Shown here: positions 39,301 through 52,137 of the stretch, piece after piece | Numbering within the stretch: position 1 is the stretch's first letter | Layout: every line of letters begins with the position of its first letter | NCBI RefSeq assembly: GCF_018691265.1 | Contig: NW_024881300.1 | Coordinates: forward strand, 5,210,546-5,274,545 | Length of the DNA: 64,000 bases | DNA from: Tyto alba | Taxonomy: Eukaryota; Chordata; Aves; Strigiformes; Tytonidae | Reading direction: 5' to 3' | Notes under the pieces: model-generated | Database searches by the model: none | What the model saw: only the letters and a program-made list of their open reading frames with translations | What the model was told of the DNA's origin: nothing | Program-made: the position numbers and the translations under genes

Positions 39301-41533
39301 ATGATCTTGTTATCATAATCTGATACTGGTAACTGGCATGGTCTGGTTGTAGAATTTTAAGCCTGTAACAGAGGGAGATAATCTAGGCCTTTGTGCTACA
39401 ATGTACTGAATCCTGCACTTGGTGAAAGCTATCAATGAGAATCGCAGTTCATGCTTTTTCAAACAAAACTTTTTCATGGTAAAAGCTTTTATCCTATGAT
39501 AATTACTTAACTGATTGTAGTGGTGCCCTTAACGTTAGTGATCTCATAACAAGGGCACATAAAAAAGGCTACGTTATTTTGGAATAAATAAATTATCAAA
39601 TAAACAGGTTTTGTTTGCTTGTTGAACTAAATGGTAATGAGGTCGTTATTAAAAATGCTAATACACGGCAGCATGGCTAGTAAAAGTTAATGTATTTTGT
39701 GATCTTTCTTTTGTTTGCTGTGTTTCTTGTGATTATTTCTCATCAACAGCATCTGGGTGAGAGTGTTTTTAATGATTTAATTGCAAATTTACAAAAACTT
39801 GCCAAAGGAAAAGGGGAATATTTTTACTCAATCTTAGACGTTGAAGCCCCTTCCTTTAAAGTTATTTTAAATTTGCCTGCCATTTTAATGAAAACCTATG
39901 GCTTTCTAGGTGATGGTTTGGATTTTTAAAAACTGTTTATTTTAAGAATTCCACAAGATGGTAAGAAGGCATTTCATGTTGATATTTCCCTTACATGCTG
40001 ACCAAGCTTCATTAAAGCAATGCTTCCTACAGAATATTCTATAGGAAGTATAAAGGCAACTGAGAATCGATTCTCAGCTGGAGCAAATTGGCATAACTAA
40101 TTGACTTCTGTGGATCTGGTCAACACTGTTTCAGCCTTGGCCAGTGTGTGGTGTTGATAGATGTAGATAATTTAAACTACACAAGATGATTGTAAAAAAT
40201 GAGGGGGGAAATAGTCTGTTCTTTTATCATTGCATTTAGAGAATTGTAATGTGTATTAGACTAGTCCTGTACAGCATTATAGATTGGTTTATTCTTTATA
40301 ATTTTTTCTGAAATTAATATTTATAGTGTGTTCTGAATCAGTAACGATGTGAGGAGATTCTTAGTGCAATAGATGATCATAAAAGCAAGCATGTCTCTTA
40401 AATAGCTACTTTCAGAGCAATACAACAATTTCATATAGATCCATACTGGCAAAATATTATGGGTTGTGCTTGATAGTGTTCATGGAGGAATTCTTTATGA
40501 AGACTTAATGGCAGCAAACATGAGAGTTCCACTGAGTCTTCTTCTGGAAACTTTGTGTTTCAGCATTAATTAGAAGCATTATTTAGGGACATGAATACAT
40601 TTGGTGAACACTTTGATTTTTAGTATTGTTTTCTATTTACTGTAAACCTGCAATAAGAAACTTACGTGCTGAAGGAATATGTTAAATTAATGTACGGGTG
40701 CATAGATGGCCTAATTCTGAATTCAGTTATATGTAAGTAGACCCTTCCTGTCTCAGAAATATAATCTATCACCATTGATTCTGTTGAGCCATTTAATGCC
40801 TTACTCATCTGCAATAATTTTAATCTTTCGATTGAACATATTGCTTATCAGAAAATGTAGTTAAATGTAAAAGAATGCACTAGGACAGGGATTGGCAGAT
40901 GGGAATCTGCTCCAAAGACTGTGCTTCTGTAAGGAGCTCCTCCTGGGAAACATCAGCCACCTCAGACAGCCCCACTCTGCAGGAGAGGCTTTTCAGGGAC
41001 TTTGTCAAATGTGTGTTCCTACAGCACAGAATAACTACACACATTATGCTTTTGTGATAATGAAAAGTATTTGTATATATCTAGCTGTATCACAGTTAGA
41101 CTATGATACCTGAAGTAACTGATCAAATCTCTGAACTTTTCAAATGCTGTTGCTTTTGTTTCCCTCCTGCACTACCCCCCGCTCTTTTTGCTGTATCTGG
41201 GAATGTTTAACTACAGCATGGAAAAAGGCATGGAAGGAAATCAGTGTAGGAGAACCACTGAAAGGGTGAAGTGTCAAAGGTAGTGCAGGAGAGAAACATA
41301 AATGGGACAGAACAGTAAAATGCCTGGAGGGCAAACTGCATGATAGAGCAGTGGAAGGAGAGAGAGGTGGGGAATCATCTAGAACATCAGTATCAGACTG
41401 TCAGACTGTATGATATGTAAAAGAGGAAAGAAAAATTTGGTGTAATTTAATGGCAGATAATATCATCCAGGGGGTAGAACAAATGAAAAGAAACTTGAGC
41501 CTTTGTTCATTGTTGTGGAAATGATTATAAGAT

Positions 41534-41585
41534 TTTGTGCCTCATTTTGCCAGTCTGTAAAATGGGGACAGTAATAGCAACTCTT
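41534..41585 (+). repeat. MIR SINE remnant
   Basis: TTTTGTGCCTCATTTTGCCA followed by GTCTGTAAAATGGGGACAGT and AATAG matches the forward MIR consensus block 'tgtgcctcagtttcctcatc' and 'tgtaaaatggggataataatag'. Only this conserved central part remains. Confidence 0.7.
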
Positions 41586-44500
41586 TGAAAATGGATTTTG
41601 GGACTCAGAATGGAAATTCTCAAGGACATGTAACCTACTAATACCTGTTATTTTACTGCAGTTCACCAACAGGGAGTTCATGTTTTGTAATGTCAGCAGT
41701 AACAAAAGGCAAGGAAAAGCAGATTGTACAAACGATGTTAATTTGAATGAGTTTCAGTCCCATTAATGTGTCTGCTGTGCTTCACCAGACAGACAGAAAA
41801 TCAGATCTGAGTAGGGAGAAGACAAAAGCGAAGCGTGTTCTTTTTAGAATTTATTTTGTGATGTGTGGCTGTGAACATGGTTTTGTATACGAAAGAGAAT
41901 TTAATATGCTGGCATGAAAATCAAGTCTTTGAGTCCTTTTTCTCAAGGAACAGATTCTCTGAAAAGACAGTTTCACAATGGAGGAGACTACCTACAATTT
42001 TAAGTCAAAATTTCAGAACACATCTTAAAAAGAGGTGCAGGGGTGAGGTGAACCATTTCTGTAAATCAAAACTGGATAAAGTATTTGCAGCCAAATCATA
42101 TTTTGATATTTTGCAAATGAAATTGAATATTTTGACAGTTTGAAATAAAAACTTTTCATTTCCAAATGGCATTTTTCCATAAAAGCAAAATGAATCCATC
42201 TCAAAGTATGGGGTTTCAGTATCATTCCTTGCATTGGTGTCATTGACCATTTTTGTACTTCGAGAAGCTGGGATAAGTGTGTATTTTGGTGCTTAAGGAA
42301 GTGGATCCTACAGTGTTTAAGATAAGCCTTAGTTTGTCCTACAGACAAAGCTGAAAATCATCCCCAAGAGATTTAAATTCTTGATTTTGTTGTTTTGATA
42401 TCTGGCACTGAAATAATAGTTTCACGCCTGCTTTTCTATTTCTTTTTGTGCACAGGAGGATTTTTTAAATTTTTTTTTTTTAAATGCACATTTTTCAAAT
42501 CTCCTTCCAGGGAACAGTTTGGCATGCTTTGGGCCCTCTGAGCAAACAGTGTTTTCTAACTACAGGTGTTCACCCAGCAGTAACGTTGCACTGTGCTGCA
42601 TTCCAACCAGAACAAAAAAATGAATTATACTCACAAAATATGCCAACGTTCCCAGTCTCACGCCTTCATCAGGGCTGAAATGTTAGTATACTCTGCTAAA
42701 TCCAAGTCAACAATAAAAGAATCATGAGAAGTGCGAATGGAATTGTTTCTCTGCCAGGTGGAGTGCAGCGAGGCTCTACTGTTTGATGAACAGCTGTAAA
42801 TACTCTAGATTCCCCCATTGCATTCGTGCTGTGTAGATAGTAACGCTGGTGCTTTCTCTCTAACATCACCAGAGTCACTATCATTACACTCAGTTTGCTG
42901 CAGTTTTATAGCTTCTCTCTGCTTTTCTTACCTTCCAGGTATTAGACATGCAATAGCCTACAGCAAATGCAACTACAGCCTGAGAAAATCTCAGCCTTTC
43001 TCTGTAATTTCAGGGCAGAATTTTACAGCAAAACCAGCATTCCTCCCATTGAAATGCCATCCAGGAGGATTTCCGCATGCAGGGAACACCTCAAAATGGA
43101 GTGACCTCTTCCAAGTCATACAAGAAGTTGATGATGAGTTTGACAGTGCAATCCAAATCATCTTATTCAGCAGGTGTTGTTCAGCTTGTGTCTTTCACTT
43201 GTGCCTGACAGGTGGGGAAGAAAAGAATTATTTACCTAGTAATAAATAACTTCTGTTTTCTGAGATGTATATCCTTGTGGCACTAGGGATTTACATGGAT
43301 GTGTTACGCATGGGATCAGATTAAAAGCTATCGTTTAACAGTATGGTTCTTTTTGCATGGATATTGGCATAGTTTTTGAGTCTGCATGTAAGCCTCATAC
43401 TATGTGTGCCTGTGGGATAAAGTAGTAGCTGAGTAGTAGGTCCTTGGATACATTAGACATTTTCTCTTGGAAGTATTTGGCACAGTAGGAGAGGAGATCA
43501 ATCACTGATTTAAACATAAGGCAGTTGTGGTTTCATTATATCACCATGGCCACAGGGCGTTTTGTCAAACCTTAGTGCTCCGGTTGGTTTAAAATAGAGG
43601 TATAGGTATTCACAAGTGGTCAGACCTCTTGGAGATAAAAACACTGGGACATCAGGCTCGTGTTAGAGCAGCATAACGATCAGGTGTCAGGTCTGGAGCA
43701 TGACTGTCCTCAGCCGAGTGAGAATATGAAGGAGGCAACACAGTTAGCTCAGAAGATTGAGAGAATGAATTGCTTCACTGTTTATGATAGCACTACAAAT
43801 ACACATCTTATGGGGTAGACTGACAGAGAGGAGAAGGAAGAGCGGCTCCTTAATCCAGGATTTCTAAAAGAGGATGGAAAAAACAATCTGAGCATGTTAC
43901 AATAATTCAAATCCCTGTAAATACTCTGTTGAATACTGAAAACCATGTAAAATTTTTATTGCTCCCAAGGCAGACTATAAATATTGTTATTGTATTGGCT
44001 GAATCCAAACATAAAATATTTTCTCCTTGGTTTGTAAAACAGTTGACAGATAGAATAGACACCACTAGCCAACTCTTAATCTTGGTTTTAAGATTTAGAT
44101 TTGTTCTAGATGTTAGAATTAACCCTGGTTAGAATACATGATAGATTTCTATTCTACAAGAGAAATATCCCCTCTTCAGAAGAAATCCCCTTCTTAAATC
44201 ATCTAGTCTGTGACATCCCCTTAATCCTTTTATTTTTCTTGAATTTAGCATAAACACTTCCCTTTTTTACACCTCTGTTTGTTCTACTTTCCTGCCTTGG
44301 TTCCTGTCTGTGGTGCACTGAGCTCTGTTTTCAGTCATAAGGGCATTAGCTAAAGCAGTAGTTTCCCAGAGTTGGTGCCAGAGAAGTAGACTGAATGTCT
44401 TGAGAATGGTGAAAGACATAAATATACAGAGACACATATTGATCTGTATGCATGCAGGAGTGGAGACGGATGGATGGGTAGATGGACATCCACACAAATA

Positions 44501-45828
44501 AATAATACAGCCAGTGAATGCACATACGCATCTATCAGAAAAGTCGTAGACTTCTAAATGCTCTCACTAATAGTCTGGTTAATGAATACAAATGCAGTGC
44601 AAACTCAAGCAAGCTTAATACTTACAATGGTTTGTTCCCAGGCATCTACGGAGCGGTAAAGAGAGAATTAACATAGGATTATCATATTTTACTCATAGAC
44701 ATACTTGCCAATCCTTTTAAGAATACTTTAAGGACAGATCTAGAGTGTAAGTATTTGGAGGTAAGAATTGCTAAATATAGATTGTGCAAACCACTTAGCT
44801 ATAATTCTTTTGAACTACTTGCTGAATGACACAACTGCATGTTCAGTTGACTTCTGTATAATGAAATAAACCATTTTAATTTTTAAATGTGGGAAGATAG
44901 CAGACCATAAGCTATCCTAAATTTTTAGCAAGCTTCCATTTGATTAACTAAGCCATATTTGGCACTACGAGAAACTATCCACAATTTTAGTGCTATGAAA
45001 AATCTGTTCTGAAAGCGAATGATAAAAGATATGCATGGTTTCCTGAGCTTCAGGACTCAGCACATTTGTAAGGCACATTCCACAGATGTTGGAGGTTTTA
45101 TGCAGGTACAATCAAGTATCTGTAACATCACCTGGCTGCGTTATGCAGTTGTCTGACAACATGGAGTATGGTTTCATGATCATTAATATCTGATCTACAT
45201 GCTATCAAAGCACTTGGTGTAAATTTGGTCTGGATAAAGGGAAGGCACATGACTACATTTCTGTATACTTGGGTTAGCTTACAGTATGCAGCTTGTGCTG
45301 GCTGTGGTAGAACAGGCAATGTCTAGTTTGGCATAAAGGTTACTGATACATTTTATTTTTTTTAATGAGCTACAAAAATAAGATGGCAGAGTGGCGTTTT
45401 CCCACAATGGCTCTTTGCATCTTGTGCCCACGATGCTTTTTATTTGATATTAGTGATCTAAAATCGTGGGTTTAACATATTGTAAAATGGATCCTCAGAT
45501 GCATCTCCTGTTAAAAATATATAACAAACCCCTTATCTAAATGTTCTTAGTATTGCTTTTGTTGACCTGGGGAGAACATTTGCTCTCTTTTCTTCTTTTA
45601 TTAATATTACCTAAATGGCATATTTGCATAATTTATGGGAATGCTTTTCAGACATGTTTCAGAATAGCTTTAGGCGTAGGAAAAAGTAAGTTTAGAACAT
45701 ACGGGTGAGGAGAGAAGTCTAATTTCTTCAAAGTTTTAAAGTTGTGTCATGGATGAAGGGTTGTTTAGGGATTCTGTGTCTTGAAGGATTTTGCTCTGTG
45801 TCATTTCTCACCTATCTACCTCTTCAAT

Positions 45829-46125
45829 GTGGAGAAGATCAGGAAGGGTAGTTAGGAAAGTGCAGAGCCAAACTGCTCAGTGGCAGACAATCTGGCAAGG
45901 GGCAGCAACCACAGGAAGTGCCTTGGGAAGACTCAAAGTGCATGTTAGTAGAAACATTTCCCCCAGGAAGGTGTGGCAATACTGGAAGAAGTTGGCCAGA
46001 GACCCTTGGAAGTTTTCAAGAGCTGGCTAGACAAAACCATGGCTCATCTGTTGCTCATGACAGTTCTGGGGGAGATTGGAGCAGAAATCTTAGAGTTCCC
46101 TTCCACTAATATTTCAATGATTGTG
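45829..46125 (+). mobile_element. CR1 LINE, 3'-end fragment
   Basis: The fragment covers the end of the CR1 reverse-transcriptase unit and its 3' tail. Visible CR1 landmarks in order are CAGAGCCAAACTGCTCAGTG (45862 on), GGCAAGGGGCAGCAACCACA, GAAACATTTCCCCCAGGAAG, a TGGAAGTTTTCAAGAGCTGG block, AGAGTTCCCTTCCACTAATA, and the terminal ATTTCAATGATTGTG, which matches the repeated ATTCTATGATTCTGTG-type CR1 end. The copy is 5'-truncated, as most CR1 copies are, and carries many substitutions, so it is old. The short open frames inside it (45791-46194) are remnants or chance frames and encode no intact protein. CR1 is the main LINE of birds and reptiles, and this is the strongest clue to the lineage. 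Confidence 0.85.
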
Positions 46126-46555
46126 TTAGTCTGTACCTACATTGCAGAGGTGCCAACAACTAATTTACTGAGATGGGATTTTCACTGCAGGTGAGTTTTC
46201 TTTGTGGATGACTTTTTTCAGTGGAATTTCAGTGGAGCCACAACTCGGCTGTGAAATAAACTCCGTGGTTCTAATACAAAAGCTGTATATTCTGTAACAA
46301 GCACACTTCCTACAACATAGTGATTGTACTTAATGTTAAAAATCTTGTTTTCTTGTTGAAATCCACCATTAAAACCTGTGGTGTACATATGCTTGAATGT
46401 CCACTTTCATGTGGGTTACCCTATCAGCTGTATTTATCATCCTTATCAGCTTTCTGCCGCAGGACCAGCCTGAAATTCTGTATTCTAGCCCATGTTCATC
46501 TTCAGAGTTTAGCTTTAAAAGTCATTACTGACAATTTTAAAACATTTTGAAAGGA

Positions 46556-46745
46556 AATGAAAACCATACTGGGTCAGACCAGATGTCCTTCTGTTGTGTC
46601 CTGCTACCTGACTCTAGCTAGCAATGAATGCCTGCTAGTGTAAGAGCAGTGCGTCACCCTTTCCCTGGTATATCTTTCCAACAATCAGTGGTTCACTCTT
46701 CACAGAACTAGGTGGGATCTGAGAATGCATCTCACAGCAGTGTTC
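46556..46745 (-). mobile_element. Older CR1-lineage LINE, 3'-end fragment
   Basis: The + strand starts with ACCATACTGGGTCAGACCAG and goes on with TGTCCTTCTG. This is the reverse complement of the 'ggtctgacccagtatggc' 3' end of a CR1 lineage abundant in turtles and crocodiles and present as relics in birds. Homology fades towards 46745. Its 3' end faces the 3' end of the CR1 at 45829-46125, about 430 bases away, so the two lie tail to tail. Confidence 0.65.
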
Positions 46746-46952
46746 AGCACTTTGCATGTTTAAACTTATTGAAATGTAGTATTAATTATGGTGGTGCATC
46801 TAATGGTGCTGTCATTATCCTCTGATGGATTTTTCCAGATAACCCAGCAACCAGATGTTCATTTGGTCAGTTTCCAAAAGAAATATGCATCTCTATACAT
46901 CTTTCATTTGGCATTTAGTGATGTTTTCACAGCAATGCACTTGCAATTAAGA

Positions 46953-47013
46953 ATTTTTTGGTTGTTTTTTTGTTGGTTTGTTGTTTGTTTTTTTTTTTTT
47001 TTTGGGGGGGGGG
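46953..47013. repeat. T/G-rich tract ending in a G-run
   Basis: TTTTTTGGTTG and TTGTTGGTTTG units lead into a long T-run and a G-run of about 10. It is low-complexity DNA; the length of such tracts is often unsure in assemblies. Confidence 0.75.
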
Positions 47014-47049
47014 AGTGGTAGTGATGTTAACACAATGAGCTCAACTGTG

Positions 47050-47310
47050 TTTACAATTGAACTGTTTGAAATTGCATCAGGCAATGACTCAGTCTCAGTC
47101 ACTCTTCAGCTGCTCTGAGTTCTCACCCAAATGTTTGTTAAATCAGTTTTGGTCGCTTTTGATTTATGGAGGCATGATTAAATAAAGAGACTGGAGCGGC
47201 ACAAAGTATCTGCCGCTGTTTGGGAAGCACAAGCCCTGGAAGCTGGTGGATGTTGGCTGATCAGCCTAGTTGGAGCAAAGGTCATCCTTTAATGGAAAGA
47301 AAAACAAAAA
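47050..47310. promoter_or_regulatory. Candidate conserved noncoding element
   Basis: Unique sequence carries an AP-1-type TGACTCA at 47085-47091, and a SOX-like ACAAAG at 47201-47206 inside a 6-bp inverted repeat (AGCGGC at 47195-47200, GCCGCT at 47212-47217). Composition is mixed with several CpG. Enhancer function is inferred, not shown. Confidence 0.35.
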
Positions 47311-50300
47311 TAAAACACTCCCATTCCATCGTGGGGAGATACTGAGCTACCAGGGGGAGGAAGAGCTCCTGTAATATACTGCTGTGCCACCTGTGCTGTA
47401 CAGATCTTTATGGTCCTTTGCTCCTCTTTCCTCCCACAGACAAATTACAAAGTCAGAAGGGCCTGTGACAGCCCTGAGCAATAACAAAATGGGCTACTGC
47501 TCAGCCTCTGCCCTCGGTGTGATCCAGAACCCTCCCCACTCAGTGGTGCTTCCCTCCAGCCTTCGCCTCCTCCTGCAATACCAGCTCGTGCCCTGACCAA
47601 TAATGGGAAGCCCTCATCAATGAGAGGTCTGTAAATGTTCATCTCTTTGGTTCAGTCTGGAAAGCTTGAGAGGAGCTTTGGAGTGCACGGAGACAGGGGA
47701 GTGGGGAGACCTGCCCACCTCTGCCCACGCTCTTCCTGTTTGATGGAATCAGTATGTCACAACTGACGTTAAACTCAACATTTTCTTGATCACTGTTGTC
47801 CAGCTGTGGCACTGGGTCTGGCTCTGCTGTTCCTACACTGTTCCTGCACAGCGGGCAGACAGCCAAGTGCTGTGTATGCTTCCTCAGCATGTGAAGCTTC
47901 CCGGAGAGCTGTCTGAGGCTGGTTCTAGCATAGGTCTGGATTCTAAAACCTGGAAGCTTGAATCATTAAGCCTTGAAGTAGTCCTTCACTGCTTACTGAT
48001 AAACAGTGTCACATCAATCGCATTAAATTCCTGTTTTATTAAGGTATGTGTATTTTCATTATCTTATGTCTTCCTGATGCTTTGGAAGAGTGACTGCTGG
48101 AGAAACTATACAAATCGACTTTCTCCTGTGTCCTCTGGGACTGGGAAATGAGGGCTAACAAAAATCTAGTGCTTTGAAACAAGGATGTACTACCAAGGCA
48201 CTCCGTCTGACTTCTTGCACAGCTCAGGAAAGGGCTATACCTTTTTGTGAAGGTTAGTTGGCACTGGATGAAAGAATCTTTTCTGGAAAACCCCAGTTCA
48301 AATGACAGGAACAATTGATTTGTGGTACTGAGGATCTGAACATCACACTTCTATTGTCAAGGAGGTATATTGTCTAGGATCTGTTTGCTGCTGGTTTGGG
48401 GTTTTTTTATTCTTTGTGGTTCACTTAGCTTTCATTTTTATAGCTACTATATTTAAATATAGGACTTAAAATTCTCCGTTTTGTGTGGCTACAGGGTTTG
48501 GGAGGGAGAGAGGGGCTGGTCAATTTTTGTAGAGAAATCTTTTCTATTTACTGAATGAAGACTTAGTCTTGGCCAGGTGAGCCTTTGCTGTGTGGGCCCA
48601 GGATTTCAACTTAATTTTTTCATTTGCATTTTGTGGTAATTCTATGGTCTCACAAATGTCATTCACAGAGGAAATCTGATCTATGTTCTTCTGTTGTATG
48701 GCCCCAGTATTGTGCAACACTTTTGTTGCTCTCGTTTAAGACCGTAGTACCTGTGTTCAAGTTAAGGAAACAGAAAGAAGTGCTTGGGCATGCTTAGGTG
48801 TGTACACACAGTGAAACTTTTATGAGTAATGAAATGAGAAACACCACATTCTGAGTTTACATCTGCATTGCATGGTATAGGAAAAAGGGTTTCCCTGCTT
48901 ATTGATGAGTCCTGAGATAACACTTGTTGTTTGGTTAAAACAGACAGAATAGCAAATCACACTCCTTGTTGTTTTTATTGAAAGGGTGCTGTTTTACAGC
49001 CTCAGCCACAATTGTTGCCAATCACATGTATTTCCATCATAGTTCTTGTCTTTGCTTTCTGTAACTTTGCTTTTCCCAAAATCACAGTGATTAGTATGCA
49101 AAATTTCTCTGTCTTTGAAGCTAAAGACATACTCCTGAGTATTCTCATCACTTACAGCTTTGGTGTCCTGTTCAGCATCCTAAGAATAAAATCCCTAGGT
49201 AAATTCTTATCCTGTTATTAAGGACCTAAAGTAAAGGAGCTAAAGGAAGCATGTAAATTGTGAAGCACTGCTTTTTTTTGTTGTTTTTTTCTTTTTTTGT
49301 TAGTTTTTGCCAGTACCACTTACTTCAGTAAAGCTAGTGGCAGCTTTTAAGCAAGAACAAGTTGTACAATACATGGGCGTGTGTCTGTCCACATAAATTT
49401 CACTTCTTTAAATTAAAATCCCAATAAATGAGAACTGTCCGGATGCACTGGTTATAAATGAAAGGCTGACTCAATGTCTGCTATGGCCATTAATGAGCCT
49501 TTCCTACACTCCCTAATCATTTTGATTGCCTTATTGAATGAAACATGTGACGCAAACCTTGTGCAGAATCTCAATGGTGCTCAAGCACTCACTTTAGTTC
49601 TTTGTAGAATAAGTGGTGATTTACTTCTGGCACCTTTTCAAATGGCAGCTCTTTAAATTTGTGGTCTTCACTTGAATCTTCTACCTATACACTTAATTTG
49701 TCAGACCACCAGTTATCTTCAAGTTGTTAATATCCCAGTAGGTGTTAATATCAGAGAAGCCATGCCAACCCCTTGGTTGGCATACCATTTTGCCTGTCCA
49801 GCATAAAGTCAGCATACTTCCCTCGAGGGAATTGGCTGTAGTGGAAAAGAGCTGCACCGGTTCCTACTTCTGTAGCCTTTTGAAAAAAGGATCTGCATGT
49901 TTTTAACCAACATGTTCATTATTGCTACTTACTAAAAGTTTTATTAGTAAACACCCCAGTTTTTAATCATACTGAAATTAATTGGGTAGCCCATTTAAAC
50001 TAATACTGTAGCCCTATCGTGTATCTAGTGAATACATATTATCCTGCAGCCCTTCGTACTGCATGAGTACTATGAGCTTCCTGTTGATGTTTTCAGTCTC
50101 AGGAAAAAGCTGAAGTTTACAATGGAAGTGGAAAGGGAAATGGTTGAATAAGCTTTGAAAACTAAACTACTCTTCCTTCTTCAAACAGATCCTTTTGGGC
50201 ATGGCTAAAAAGACATGGAGTACAATGACAAGGAAGTCTACTAAACTTAAACTTCTGGTGTTCTCGTACTTGTTACTGGCTATGTACACATTTAGTGGAA

Positions 50301-52014
50301 CTCATTCATGCTTGTTGAAAAATAAGAATGTTAACTACATTGTTAACAACTTGTGGTTTCTAGTATATACTCTGGTTTGGGTTGGTTTGATTTGGTTTTA
50401 AGGACAACATTGTGCAAATTTAATCCATATTGAGGAAGCAGATTTTTCTGAATGTTATTCCTTTAATAGTCTAGACAGTGTTTTTAAATTGTAAACTTTG
50501 TCTATATGTTTTCAGTATTTTCAAATGTGTGCTTGTCCTTATTCTTTCATTTTAGATCTTACTGAAATAGAAGGTAACTGCTCTTGCAGATCCAAAATAT
50601 TAACTATTTGGCTTGGCTTTTTGTTGTAGTTGTTCTGCTTCTGTATCACCATTTCCACACGGTGCACATCTGATCAGCCCATGGGGTGCTAACATGGAGA
50701 GCTATCATAGCTTATCTGATATTCTGGAGACGACAATCTATAAGAATGTTTTTTCTTATCAACAGTGTTCCTATTACAAAAGATTGACATGTTTTGTAAT
50801 GTAATATGTGGATGCAAGGGTGTGTTGTGCAGGAAAGCCCCAGTCAGGAATTGGGCTTTTTACATACCTGTCTTCCTTCAAGAAGTTGCAGTGTAAGCAG
50901 AGACCAGGGAGAGGAAAATAAGGGACCCTGGGGGACAATTTTGAGCCATGCAGGGGGAGTAGAGAAATGGTGTAAGAGACAGAAGGTTAAAGGATAAAAA
51001 CAACACCAAACCCACAAAGAGCAGAAGAGGAGAAAAAGACAAATAGGGAAGGGGGAGGACTGGTAAAGAGAAAATATGATGCAAAATGAAATAAATGGGA
51101 GGAGCAACCCATGCACCACAAATAGAGGAAAATAACATTGGAGAGAAAACTGTATTGGCTGGAGATGTCCATGATACACCTAGAGCATAACTGGAGCATT
51201 TGCATTCTTCTTAAGTGTTCTGTGTAGATTACTAATCTGCTTCTCTAAATGCTTTAACATGTTAAAAGCCTTTCATGCAGTTGGATGAAAATGGAATTTT
51301 ATTTTGATACATATTTATTTTTTCTTTCCTGATGTTGCAATATACACAGAAAAAGGATAGGATGTGTATTAGTTCAACAGGAACTCAGGATGACTTGTTT
51401 TATGTGAGCGAGGGTGTTAGGTATTGTGAGCTATAAAAACATTTAATTGTTAGAGAAAAAGAGTTAAATGTATCACTTCTAGCAATCTTCCAAATAAAAC
51501 AGCCAAGTTTTGCTTTTCCCCCCGTCAATATGACATCATTTTGTTTATACTGAAAAAACTATTTTAGAGGTACATCTTGAGTTGGAACAGGTTATTCCGT
51601 GTGGCAAGAATTCATAAAACATTCTTAGAAGTTTTCATTTTTGTCTCAGTAAGAGGAAGTCAAAACAAACATTTTCAGACACATATACCATATAGTTTAA
51701 ACATTAAACTGCGTTACATTTTTGTCTTTTGGTTTGTTTTGGGTTCTTTTGCTGAAAGCACAAAAACATTAATCAAATACATTAGTACACAGGGGAAAAA
51801 ATGTATGAAGAAGAAGCTGTACATCTGTACAGGAGCGTTGTTTATATTCTGTCTTTGTTCCAGTGATGAACTTCAGCCTTCTGTCACTTCAGTACTTCAA
51901 CATTTTCTATTTAAGCTTAGTTTTGCAGTTCCTTCAAAAAAAGCAGTTAACAATCACAGTCACTTGAAGACTGGATTACATGGATTACGTTTTCATTTTG
52001 TTTCCTCCTGATAG
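47311..52014. other. Non-coding, mixed to AT-rich sequence
   Basis: No gene is supported. The 144-codon frame at 51577-52011, the longest in the window, shows no recognisable domain and ends just before the exon-like segment at 52015. Purine-rich DNA (AGAG and GGAAAA words) at about 50900-51150 creates three overlapping minus-strand frames. A donor-like CAG|GTGAGC lies near 48575. Confidence 0.5.
49725..49783. other. Direct repeat followed by a perfect hairpin
   Basis: TGTTAATATC occurs at 49725-49734 and again at 49743-49752, 18 bases apart. Ten bases later ATGCCAACC (49762-49770) and GGTTGGCAT (49775-49783) form a 9-bp perfect stem with a CCTT loop. The stem carries GCCAA and TTGGC half-sites of NFI type in the outward-facing order. 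It may be a small regulatory cluster or chance. Confidence 0.45.
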
Positions 52015-52137
52015 GATGTTTCTGGTCATTTTGTCCTCTTCTGCTGAAACCCGAGTGCCCCTGAATGCTGCCCATTGGTGTTGGGATGGGGAGAGCCGTC
52101 CACCCAGACCCAGCTGCCACAGCACCACTTTTCTAAG
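52015..52137 (+). other. Exon-like segment, unproven
   Basis: A pyrimidine-rich tract (TTTTGTTTCCTCCTGATAG) ends at 52014, and a textbook donor AAG|GTAAGT starts at 52138. The 123 bases between them are richer in GC than the flanks. One of three frames is open from the ATG at 52016 through to the donor, giving about 40 codons; an in-frame TAA follows inside the donor. The predicted residues include a hydrophobic start (MFLVILSSS) and a Trp/Cys/Pro-rich end (AHWCWDGESRPPRPSCH). I do not recognise a protein family. A 40-codon open frame has a fair chance of arising at random, so this may be a noncoding-RNA exon, a cryptic exon or nothing. Confidence 0.3.

Larger units (their letters stand above)
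38286..45828. other. Non-coding, AT-rich stretch
   Basis: No gene is supported. The 143-codon frame at 42818-43249 is the second longest in the window but has no recognisable domain. A short MIR relic lies at 41534-41585, and the octamer-bearing segment at 39090-39300 is listed separately. Near 40709-40745, GGCCTAATTCTGAATTCAGT weakly recalls another old reptile repeat; this is too little to call. Confidence 0.5.

Noticed and set aside
40709..40745. Further relic of an old reptile repeat
   Set aside because: Only about 20 bases resemble the family; too short and too diverged to call.
42818..43249. 143-codon frame (+)
   Set aside because: Has an acceptor-like TTCCAG near 42938 but no family resemblance and no matching donor context. 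A repeat-free chance frame is more likely.
50844..51205. Three hydrophobic minus-strand frames resembling membrane proteins
   Set aside because: They arise from purine-rich + strand DNA, which reads as Leu, Phe and Ser on the other strand.
51577..52011. Longest open frame (144 codons, +)
   Set aside because: No recognisable domain, AT-driven composition, and a length reachable by chance in 64 kb.
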